From Bacteroidetes bacterium GWF2_38_335 (GTDB lineage: Bacteria; Bacteroidota; Bacteroidia; Bacteroidales; GWF2-38-335), in assembly GCA_001769535.1 (NCBI GenBank), contig MEOH01000002.1, positions 248,001-312,000 on the forward strand: a DNA stretch of 64,000 nt. The letters run 5' to 3'. The position numbers and the translations under genes were made by a program. Below are positions 36,564 to 43,407 of the stretch, one piece after another (within the stretch, counting starts at the first letter, position 1; every line of letters starts with the position of its first letter). The notes beneath the pieces were generated by a model. It was not told the DNA's origin. It ran no database searches and worked only from the letters and a program-made list of their open reading frames with translations.

Positions 36564-36806
36564 ATGGATATAGTTGCCAGAAAACTAAATTTTGTTCAGG
36601 AATTTTTGAGAATTTCTGATGACGACCTTATAGATAAACTTGAGAACTTTTTGAGGGCAGAGAGGAAAAAAAGATTTGACCAGGAATTCAAGCCCATGTC
36701 TGTTGATTCCTTTAATGAAATGATCGATAAATCTGAGGAAGACATTAAAAACGGAAAAGTTACAGAAGCAAAAAAGCTACTTAAGAAAGTTGATAAATGG
36801 AAATAA
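36564..36806 (+). CDS. Antitoxin-like protein of a ParE/RelE-type module
   Basis: The 80-residue acidic/basic protein (FLRISDDDLIDKLENFLRAERKK, then KSEEDIKNGKVTEAKKLLKKV) resembles the Bacteroidetes antitoxins encoded before ParE/RelE toxins. The first helices would dimerise and the rest would wrap around the toxin. The next reading frame starts inside its last codons, as usual for such pairs, but that toxin is truncated, so the antitoxin is an orphan. Confidence 0.75.
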   Translation: MDIVARKLNFVQEFLRISDDDLIDKLENFLRAERKKRFDQEFKPMSVDSFNEMIDKSEEDIKNGKVTEAKKLLKKVDKWK

Positions 36807-36907
36807 AAGTACTTTGGACTGACTCTGCTTTAAGTCAACTCGATATTATTATAAGGTTGTTGCCGTTTTTGATTGCAGACAATACCCGAAGAAAATCAAA
36901 AAAATAA
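36797..36907 (+). pseudogene. Truncated ParE/RelE-type toxin
   Basis: An ATG overlapping the antitoxin end by ten bases opens with MEIKVLWTDSALSQLDII, the usual first strand and helix of ParE/RelE toxins. After about 18 residues the resemblance stops, and the frame ends at 36907 after 36 codons; intact toxins have about 90-100. The loss of similarity coincides with the left edge of the duplicated unit (about 36882). I infer that the unit's arrival removed the rest of the toxin. Confidence 0.65.
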
Positions 36908-37004
36908 AACAATAATATTCGGAATTCATTTGGTAAAAAATGAATCCCAATTATTACCTATAGCTCCCAGGCAACTCAATATTGTAAGAACTCTTGTAAA
37001 TTAG
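36873..37004 (+). pseudogene. Tail fragment D, copy 1
   Basis: A short frame ending ...GIHLVKNESQLLPIAPRQL..VRTLVN is shared with 39890-40117. The two differ by both silent and replacement changes. It looks like the 3' end of a gene brought along by the duplication; only the part downstream of about 36882 is homologous. The promoter of gene A lies at its end. Confidence 0.4.
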
Positions 37005-37024
37005 AAAAATACAACCTATATTTG
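36994..37024 (+). promoter_or_regulatory. Promoter of operon copy 1
   Basis: TTG (ending 36996), 20 bases, then TATATTTG (37017-37024), an exact TAnnTTTG. The same arrangement with the same spacing is kept in copy 2 (40124-40154). It places the start of A at ATG 37043 rather than at the TTG 37022 inside the box. Confidence 0.75.
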
Positions 37025-37042
37025 ATTACAATTTTATCCGGC

Positions 37043-37417
37043 ATGGATATAAGCAATTCAACATATCGTTTTGATGATCACGAAAACATTTGCATATCAA
37101 GTGATTTTGACGGTATTGACGATCCTTTAAATTTGTTTGCAAGCCCAAGGATGTATCCTATAATGGTGCTTTATATTGCAAATAGGTTAAAATGGGATTT
37201 ATATAGACGATACTGTGTTCCAAGTGAGAGTTATATTCCAAATAACATTACCATTTCAAATGAAAGAGGACAAAAATTAATTGTTGATGAAGGATTTTCA
37301 ATTTATCTTAATGATTTTTCAGTTGACAATATAGAAATAGTTGTAAAAGAGATTCTTATACAAATTTTAGATAGAAATTATATTAGAATTATTTCTAATT
37401 CGAAAGGATGGAGTTAA
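37043..37417 (+). CDS. Duplicated operon, gene A, copy 1 (unknown)
   Basis: The 124-residue protein has no signal peptide or membrane helix, so it is probably cytoplasmic. The core SDFDGIDDPLNLFASPRMYP is identical in its paralogue at 40172, followed by IMVLYIANRLKWDLYRR and ERGQ.LIVDEG; the middle and end vary in length and sequence. I recognise no family. It ends four bases before gene B, so translation is probably coupled. Base composition is strikingly A+T-rich beside the flanking core genes. Confidence 0.75.
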   Translation: MDISNSTYRFDDHENICISSDFDGIDDPLNLFASPRMYPIMVLYIANRLKWDLYRRYCVPSESYIPNNITISNERGQKLIVDEGFSIYLNDFSVDNIEIVVKEILIQILDRNYIRIISNSKGWS

Positions 37418-37421
37418 TAGT

Positions 37422-39524
37422 ATGAAAGTATTTCTTTTTATAATATTGGTATTTGTAAATATTATTGTTATCGGGCAAGTATCGAAAAATAATTCCTGTG
37501 CAATTATGAATCCATTTTTAGGAACAACAGGAGCAATCGAAGATGTTTGCGGAACATATGATGGAGGTTTTATATATTACTATTATATACCAAGTTACGC
37601 GATTGAAAGAATATGCGATTCAGGAAATAAATTTGTCATTAATGACCTTACAGGTGTAAATCCAAATAATTATTCAATCGAAAAACACTTAAGTGAAAAT
37701 ACATATCATTTAATTAAAGTAAATAAAAAAAACGAAATTTCTTGGTGGAAATGTTATAATTATACCCCTTACATTAACAGTATTTGCCCTTATGGTTATC
37801 ATGTAATGTATGAAACAAAAGAGCACTCAATAATTTTTTCTAAAAATGGATTAATTGCATTGCATGATTCTGTGGGAAATAGAAAATGGATAATAAATTT
37901 TTCCATTGACTCAGTTCCAGGTGTTAAAATGACTCCCTTTTATAAAAGCATGATAATTAGAGATATTAAGGAATGTAATGATGGTAGTTTTATTGCACTA
38001 TTAGATAATTGCTTTTCGATATTAAAAATATCAAAAGAAGGAAAGTTATTATGGCTTAAGAGTACAATATTTGATGAATTCAATGCTCAATCATATATTA
38101 ATAATTGCGATACTTGCTTAAATTTTTATTTAGCTAGCTACAGATTTGGTGGTGGGGAATATATTAAGACATCCCAAATATTTGAAACTGATGATGGTGG
38201 ATATTTGATGATAGGTAAAAACAAATATCGTTGCAAAAGCATAATTAAAAAACATAAAAAAGGCGAAAAAGGATACGGGAAATACTGGTATAATCCCAAT
38301 AGTTCAATACAGGGTGAAAAAGCAATACAGGTCTATCCTGATGTAGTTTATGAAGTAGACGACTGTATTTATGCTAATGTTGATTGTCCTGAAGAAAAAC
38401 TATGTCATCCTGAAGGTTCAACTGTACTTGTAAAAACAGACAAAAATGGTAATGTGTTATGGGAAAAGTATTTTGGTGAATATTCCTGGCCTGACATTAC
38501 TTATCACAGCAACTTAGTAAAATTGCCTGGCGGAAAATGGCTGGTTAATATACAAGACTGTGACAAAATGCCAAATTCAGGAAATGCCGATGGATTTGGA
38601 GGTCCCGGCCCTGAATATTACCTTCTAAACAACAATGGGGACATTATCGGCAGGCCTCGTTTTAGCGATGAATTTGAAGAAAACAACCGACCACTTTCTA
38701 TTCACCCCACAAAAATTGAACTCGCTCCCGACAACGGTTTTTATTTGTTTTCGCAAGGAAAAGTTGTTAAAGCCGACAGTACCTATGAATTGAAATGGGG
38801 ACAGTTTTTTGGTGGTATGGCTCTGGATATTGGTGAGTACGGTATTTTATCAGACACAGGGGTTGTTTGCAGCGAAAGGGGATGGTTCTACAAATATGAC
38901 AAGTATGGGAATGACTTTTCTGACAGTGTTAGGGTTGAGGTAAGTATTGAAGACCACGGCACAGAGCTTTTTCTCAGATCTAAAGATCCAAAAACACCGG
39001 TTTGTTACCTGGGAAAGAAAACTTTTTATTATAAATATATTCACTTTAAAATTATTACCAACAAAAAGGATGCAGGCATTTTAATTGTTGAGCCGGAAGA
39101 TTTGGCAACAAACAAGAACTACAAAAGGCAGTTTGATGCTTGTTCTGTTTATATTATAGCTTCAGGAGATAGAGTCAGACTCCAAAATAAATGTAGAGAA
39201 TATTTTAAAAATCACCGAATAACAAACAAACCAGGGAAAGACCCTTATTGTCTTACATTAAGGGGATTTAATCCCGGACAGTACCAATTCGCAATAAATA
39301 AAAACACCTTTGATTTGGATAATAATATACATTTAAATAGCTTTATTATGGATCCTGAGAATGCAGTCCTGTTTCCCAATGCATTTGAATTTGATAATTT
39401 TTATGGATTCAGAAATATTTATTGCATTTTCCTTAAAGATGGAAAATATGTTTACAAATTATTAGACCGGGAAACCGGTAAAGTTATTTGCAGTGGTTAT
39501 TTTGAATATTTCAAAAAACAATAA
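37422..39524 (+). CDS. Duplicated operon, gene B, copy 1 (large secreted protein)
   Basis: The 700-residue protein starts with a signal peptide (MKVFLFIILVFVNIIVIGQ). The first 400 residues contain loosely repeated blade-like units with the pattern (D/N)GG(F/Y)(I/L), seen at TYDGGFIYY, CNDGSFIALLDN, TDDGGYLMIGK and APDNGFYLFSQG, which suggest a beta-propeller like that of WD-type T9SS cargo. From about residue 397 (EYYLLNNNGDIIGRP) the protein is almost identical to copy 2; before that the two are diverged. I see no clear T9SS sorting tail. Function unknown. It is translated from a gene four bases after A. Confidence 0.8.
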   Translation: MKVFLFIILVFVNIIVIGQVSKNNSCAIMNPFLGTTGAIEDVCGTYDGGFIYYYYIPSYAIERICDSGNKFVINDLTGVNPNNYSIEKHLSENTYHLIKVNKKNEISWWKCYNYTPYINSICPYGYHVMYETKEHSIIFSKNGLIALHDSVGNRKWIINFSIDSVPGVKMTPFYKSMIIRDIKECNDGSFIALLDNCFSILKISKEGKLLWLKSTIFDEFNAQSYINNCDTCLNFYLASYRFGGGEYIKTSQIFETDDGGYLMIGKNKYRCKSIIKKHKKGEKGYGKYWYNPNSSIQGEKAIQVYPDVVYEVDDCIYANVDCPEEKLCHPEGSTVLVKTDKNGNVLWEKYFGEYSWPDITYHSNLVKLPGGKWLVNIQDCDKMPNSGNADGFGGPGPEYYLLNNNGDIIGRPRFSDEFEENNRPLSIHPTKIELAPDNGFYLFSQGKVVKADSTYELKWGQFFGGMALDIGEYGILSDTGVVCSERGWFYKYDKYGNDFSDSVRVEVSIEDHGTELFLRSKDPKTPVCYLGKKTFYYKYIHFKIITNKKDAGILIVEPEDLATNKNYKRQFDACSVYIIASGDRVRLQNKCREYFKNHRITNKPGKDPYCLTLRGFNPGQYQFAINKNTFDLDNNIHLNSFIMDPENAVLFPNAFEFDNFYGFRNIYCIFLKDGKYVYKLLDRETGKVICSGYFEYFKKQ

Positions 39525-39535
39525 AAATTTAGATT

Positions 39536-39670
39536 ATGCCAACATCTGAGAGCTTCGCGCCAAAGCTGACCCGATTAATTAATCCTTCTTCACTTGAAGG
39601 GTTAGAGTTTTTAGGTGATATTTCCTTACCTATTGAAGAAATATTTGGCAAGAGCCTCTTTTATCCATAA
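39536..39670 (+). CDS. Duplicated operon, gene C, copy 1 (44-residue protein)
   Basis: A 44-codon frame (MPTSESFAPKLTRLINPSSL..., ending ...FGKSLFYP) starts 11 bases after B. Compared with copy 2 at 42728, the first 39 codons differ at ten positions, eight of them silent third-base changes and two replacements (Ser4/Thr, Pro32/Ser). That pattern shows selection on the protein. After FGK the two copies end differently. Either C is a real small protein or the preserved start of a longer gene whose end was replaced. No family recognised. Confidence 0.7.
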   Translation: MPTSESFAPKLTRLINPSSLEGLEFLGDISLPIEEIFGKSLFYP

Positions 39671-39686
39671 AATCTTATTAATCAAC

Positions 39687-39875
39687 AGCCCCAACGGGGC
39701 TTAAGCATCAACACAGGGCAACGCCCTGTGAACAGACACACTACACCATAGCCCTGTATGGGCGTAAGCAATTAAATCTATAATAAAAATGCTTGCGCCC
39801 TTTCAGGGCTTTTGTTTCCCGCATACATTAACACAGGGCGTTGCCCTGTGTTAATGCTCATGCCCCTTTGGGGCT
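39687..39875. repeat. Nested inverted-repeat element between the operon copies
   Basis: The element reads inward symmetrically: AGCCCC-AAC-GGGGCT (39687-39701), CACAGGGC-AAC-GCCCTGTG (39712-39730), then AGCCCTGTATGGGCGTAAGC (39750-39769), and on the other side the complements TGCTTGCGCCCTTTCAGGGCT-like (39790-39810), a 12-bp stem TTAACACAGGGC/GCCCTGTGTTAA (39828-39854), and GCCCC-TTT-GGGGC (39862-39874). Each arm also folds on itself, so four or more hairpins can form. No gene lies within. It has no visible copy elsewhere in the window. Confidence 0.85.
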
Positions 39876-39889
39876 ATTCCAATTTTTGA

Positions 39890-40117
39890 AAAAAAAGGTC
39901 AGGCGGTATTTTGATGAGGAAACTGAAACCGGAAAAAAAGAAAAACGCCGGGAGGAAATGTATAACATGTATTGCTGATTATTCAACTCCCTATTTTTAT
40001 AAACCACCTCAAAAACCCGAAGAAAATCAAGAAAATAAAACTTTAATATTCGGAATTCATTTGGTAAAAAATGAATCCCAATTATTACCCATAGCTCCCA
40101 GCCAGCTAATATTGTAA
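39890..40117 (+). pseudogene. Tail fragment D, copy 2
   Basis: An open frame after a TGA at 39887 reads ...MRKLKPEKKKNAGRKC..., then KPEENQENKTLIFGIHLVKN and SQLLPIAPSQLIL. From the codon CCC onwards it matches fragment D copy 1. A single-base deletion near 40105, relative to copy 1, ends the frame early. Its first 40 residues have no counterpart in copy 1, where the truncated toxin sits. Confidence 0.4.
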
Positions 40118-40123
40118 AAACAC

Positions 40124-40154
40124 TTGTAAATTAGAAAAATACCAACTATATTTG
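40124..40154 (+). promoter_or_regulatory. Promoter of operon copy 2
   Basis: TTG (ending 40126), 20 bases, then TATATTTG (40147-40154). Sequence and spacing match the copy 1 promoter. Confidence 0.75.
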
Positions 40155-40171
40155 ATTGTATTTTACTATGT

Positions 40172-40600
40172 ATGTTAATAAGCAATTCGACATATAGTTT
40201 TGATGATTACCAAAACATTTGCATTTCAAGTGATTTTGATGGCATTGACGATCCATTAAACTTGTTTGCTAGTCCTAGAATGTATCCCATAATGGTACTA
40301 TATATTGCAAATAGGTTAAAATGGGATTTGTACAGGAGGTTTTGTTTAAAAAGCAATTCAGAAATCAGTAATGATCCTTGGTACGCTGAGGGGAATAAAT
40401 CAATTAATCCGGAAAGAGGCCAATCACTTATTGTTGATGAAGGTGCTTTTTTAAGGTTAGATTATTTCAAGTATTTAGCTGATAATAATGATATTGGTCA
40501 AATTAATTCTGATTTTGACTTATTGGTTAAAGAAATATTAAGCCAAATCTTAGACAGAAACTATTTGAAAATGATAACAAAAGCTAAGGGATGGGTTTAA
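40172..40600 (+). CDS. Duplicated operon, gene A, copy 2 (unknown)
   Basis: The 142-residue cytoplasmic protein (MLISNSTYSFDDYQNICIS...) keeps the conserved core SDFDGIDDPLNLFASPRMYP and the IANRLKWDLYRR stretch of copy 1. It has a longer insert after residue 55 and a different C-terminal third, though the end KEIL.QILDRNY recurs. Its stop is three bases before gene B. No family recognised. Confidence 0.75.
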   Translation: MLISNSTYSFDDYQNICISSDFDGIDDPLNLFASPRMYPIMVLYIANRLKWDLYRRFCLKSNSEISNDPWYAEGNKSINPERGQSLIVDEGAFLRLDYFKYLADNNDIGQINSDFDLLVKEILSQILDRNYLKMITKAKGWV

Positions 40601-40603
40601 TCC

Positions 40604-42712
40604 ATGAAAAATTCTATTTATTTGTATATAAAAATTATATTAATTATTTGCAACACTGTTTGTTATGGACAGAGTGCATTTAATACGTCATTTGCGTTTT
40701 CCAGCCCATTTAATCTAATAAATTTAAATGGAGGCAAAGATGAGCCCCTAGATATTATTGGAACTTCAGATGGTGGTTTTGTTTATTTAAGTCATTTGCA
40801 ATTAAATTGCCAGATATATAATGATTGCAGAAAGTTTGTAATTGATGGTAAATGTCAGGATGTTGCAAAATGCTCACCGTTTTTGGTCAAGGTAAATAAA
40901 TTAAAAGAAATTGAATGGGTGAAAGAAACTGATATAAGGGGATATAAGTATTTTCCTTCAAATTCAAAGGCTTTTAACATTATTGAAACAAAAGACAAAG
41001 GTTTTTTATTAAATAAAAGTGGAAGCTTTTATAGACTGGATAGTTTAGGAAATCCAAAATGGTCTTTATATATGGATGAAGACTCAATCCCTGGAATAAA
41101 GAAATCAAAATTTTTATTTGAACTTGGTGTCAGAGACATTAAGGAATGTAAAGATGGAAGCTTTATAGCATTGCTCGATAACAGCTTTTCTCTTTTAAAA
41201 ATATCAGAAGATGGAAAGCCAATCTGGCTAAAGAGCTTGGTTTTTAAGAATTTTGATGATTATTTGGTGATTTGCCATGACACTCTTTTCGAAAGAAAAG
41301 ACACAATTATTTTTAATAAAATTAAATGGGATAATGGTGGAGGGGCATATATAAAGACTTCAACAGTTTTCGAAACTGATGATGGAGGTTATCTATCGTT
41401 AGGAAAAGCATCTTTCAGAAATGAAAAAATACAAAAAATCTATGACTCGGGCAATAAAAATAAGGGAGCATTTTTAAAAGGGAAAAAATTCAAATTGTTT
41501 TGTGATGATAAAGAGTTTAATAAAAAATCAGTTTTGGTTTCTCCTAAACGAATTATTTTTCAATATCACCCTTCTTTAGTTAATGCTGATGTATATGAAC
41601 CTGATGAAAATACAGTTTTAATCAAGACAGACTCTATTGGGAACGTTCAATGGGAAAAGGAATTTGGTGACTTTAGTTGGACAGATCAATTATATTACAG
41701 CAATTTAGTAAAAATACCTGAAAAAGGATGGTTGGTACATATTCAAGATCGAGACAGAGTGTTAAATTCCGAATATGTCGACGGTTATGGCCCCCCCTGT
41801 CCCGAATATTACCTTCTAAACAACAATGGAGACATTATTGGCAGGCCTCGTTTTAGCGATGAATTTGAAGAAAACAACCGGCCACTTTCTATTCACCCCA
41901 CAAAAATTGAACTCGCCCCCGACAACGGTTTTTACCTGTTTTCGCAGGGAAAAGTTGTTAAAGCCGACAGTTCCTATGAATTGAAATGGGGGCAGTTTTT
42001 TGGAGGAATGGCTCTGGATATAGGCGAGTACGGTATTTTATCAGACACAGGGGTTGTTTGCAGCGAAAGGGGATGGTTCTATAAATATGACAAGTATGGA
42101 CATGACTTTTCTGACAGTGTAAGGGTTGAGGTAAGTATTGAAGACCACGGCACAGAGCTTTTTCTCAGATCTAAAGATCCAAAAACACCGGTTTGTTACC
42201 TGGGAAAGAAAACTTTTTATTATAAATATATTCACTTTAAAATTATTACCAACAAAAAGGATGCAGGCATTTTAATTGTTGAACCGGAAGATTTAGCAAC
42301 AAACAAGAACTACAAAAGGCAGTTTGATGCTTGTTCTGTTTATATTATTGCTTCAGGAGATAGAGTCAGACTCCAAAATAAATGCAGAGAATATTTTAAA
42401 AATCACCGAATAACAAATAAACCGGGAAAAGACCCCTATTGTCTTAACCTAAGGGGGTTTAGTCCCGGACAGTACCAATTCGCAATAAACAAAAACACTT
42501 TTGATCTGGATAATAAAATGCATTTAAACAGTCTTATTATGTACCCTGAGGATGCAGTCCTGTTTCCCAACGCATTTGAATTTGATAATTTCTATGGATT
42601 CAGAAATATTTATTGCATTTTCCTTAAAGATGGAAAATATGTTTACAAATTATTAGACCGGGAAACCGGTAAAATTATTGATAGCGGAAAATTTGTTTTT
42701 TTTAGCAAATAA
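40604..42712 (+). CDS. Duplicated operon, gene B, copy 2 (large secreted protein)
   Basis: The 702-residue protein has a signal peptide (MKNSIYLYIKIILIICNTVCYG), then the same blade-like units as copy 1 (SDGGFVYL, CKDGSFIALLDN, TDDGGYLSLGK, KGWLVHIQD). The first 400 residues align over their length with copy 1 but have many replacements and insertions. From CPEYYLLNNNGD (residue about 399, base 41801) the two are nearly identical to the end. The switch is sudden. Function unknown; export and Cys-rich loops suggest a cell-surface or secreted role. Confidence 0.8.
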   Translation: MKNSIYLYIKIILIICNTVCYGQSAFNTSFAFSSPFNLINLNGGKDEPLDIIGTSDGGFVYLSHLQLNCQIYNDCRKFVIDGKCQDVAKCSPFLVKVNKLKEIEWVKETDIRGYKYFPSNSKAFNIIETKDKGFLLNKSGSFYRLDSLGNPKWSLYMDEDSIPGIKKSKFLFELGVRDIKECKDGSFIALLDNSFSLLKISEDGKPIWLKSLVFKNFDDYLVICHDTLFERKDTIIFNKIKWDNGGGAYIKTSTVFETDDGGYLSLGKASFRNEKIQKIYDSGNKNKGAFLKGKKFKLFCDDKEFNKKSVLVSPKRIIFQYHPSLVNADVYEPDENTVLIKTDSIGNVQWEKEFGDFSWTDQLYYSNLVKIPEKGWLVHIQDRDRVLNSEYVDGYGPPCPEYYLLNNNGDIIGRPRFSDEFEENNRPLSIHPTKIELAPDNGFYLFSQGKVVKADSSYELKWGQFFGGMALDIGEYGILSDTGVVCSERGWFYKYDKYGHDFSDSVRVEVSIEDHGTELFLRSKDPKTPVCYLGKKTFYYKYIHFKIITNKKDAGILIVEPEDLATNKNYKRQFDACSVYIIASGDRVRLQNKCREYFKNHRITNKPGKDPYCLNLRGFSPGQYQFAINKNTFDLDNKMHLNSLIMYPEDAVLFPNAFEFDNFYGFRNIYCIFLKDGKYVYKLLDRETGKIIDSGKFVFFSK

Positions 42713-42727
42713 TTAAAAATTTTGATT

Positions 42728-42868
42728 ATGCCAACAACTGAAAGCTTTGCACCTAAACTGACCCGATTAATCAACCCTTCTTCACTTGAAGGGTTAGAGT
42801 TTTTAGGTGATATTTCCTTATCTATTGAAGAAATTTTTGGCAAGAATAATATTAAAAATCTGAGGTAG
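42728..42868 (+). CDS. Duplicated operon, gene C, copy 2 (46-residue protein)
   Basis: A 46-codon frame starting MPTTESFAPKLTRLINPSSL, 15 bases after B. It matches copy 1 through FGK and then ends NNIKNLR. The mostly silent differences from copy 1 argue that it is translated. A hairpin repeat cluster begins eight bases past the stop and may end the transcript. Confidence 0.7.
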   Translation: MPTTESFAPKLTRLINPSSLEGLEFLGDISLSIEEIFGKNNIKNLR

Positions 42869-42875
42869 ATATTTC

Positions 42876-43138
42876 GGTGCTCTGCACCTGTTTCTTTTCG
42901 TGGTTATTTTTTCTATTGAGATTTTGGTGCTCTGCACCTTTTTTTTTGTTTAATTTTTCTATTGAGATTTTGGTGCTCTGCACCTTTTTTTTTGTTTAAT
43001 TTTTCTATTGGGATTTTGGTCCCGAAATAATTTTCGAGGATCTATGATGCTCTGCACCTTTTTTTTTCATACAAAAGATTGAATAAAAATGTATAAAATA
43101 CATTAATCATCAATAAAAAAACAGGGTGCAGCGCACCC
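42876..43138. repeat. Tandem GGTGCTCTGCACC hairpin array and related hairpin
   Basis: GGTGC-TCT-GCACC occurs at 42876-42888, 42926-42938 and 42972-42984, each followed by a T run; copies two and three are 46 bases apart in a unit containing CTATTGAGATTTTGG. A fourth, degenerate copy ends near 43058. A reversed relative (GGGTGC-AGC-GCACCC) lies at 43124-43138 followed by CCAATCTCAATAG, the complement of the unit text. The 539-base gap 42869-43407 has no gene. Confidence 0.85.
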
Positions 43139-43279
43139 CAATCTCAATAGCCCAATCAATGACGAAAAACCCAAGGTACAGAGTACCGGAATCTAAACCA
43201 AATAATAAAACTCTTTTTACAGGTTCAAAATCAATAATCACAAATAAATGCAACCTGCAATATAATGCATCATTAATCA

Positions 43280-43366
43280 GAACCCGCTGGCTAGCGGGTT
43301 CAACAACAATAGCCGTAGGTGAAACCTACGGATGTTGCGCGGGTTTTCACGAACCCGAAAAGGGTT
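43280..43366. repeat. Three consecutive hairpins, including GAACCCGCT copy 2
   Basis: GAACCCGCT/AGCGGGTTC (43280-43301), then CCGTAGGT-GAA-ACCTACGG (43313-43331), then GAACCC-GAAAA-GGGTTC (43350-43366). The first is identical to 35914-35935. Confidence 0.8.
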
Positions 43367-43407
43367 CAATAACATCAAATGATTTTCAATGATTTCACCC
43401 ATCCAAA

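Noticed and set aside
39687-39875. Hairpin cluster considered as a structured RNA or riboswitch
   Set aside because: The symmetry is of DNA type (whole arms repeated inversely) and it is not placed as a leader of gene A, which has its own promoter downstream.
42876-43059. Regularly spaced repeats considered as a CRISPR array
   Set aside because: Spacers are not unique: units two and three share their spacer text, the repeat is a short hairpin followed by a T run, and no cas gene is present.
43126-43392. Plus-strand frame of 88 codons between gene C copy 2 and the peptidase
   Set aside because: It consists mainly of hairpin repeat sequence and has no coding-like codon pattern.
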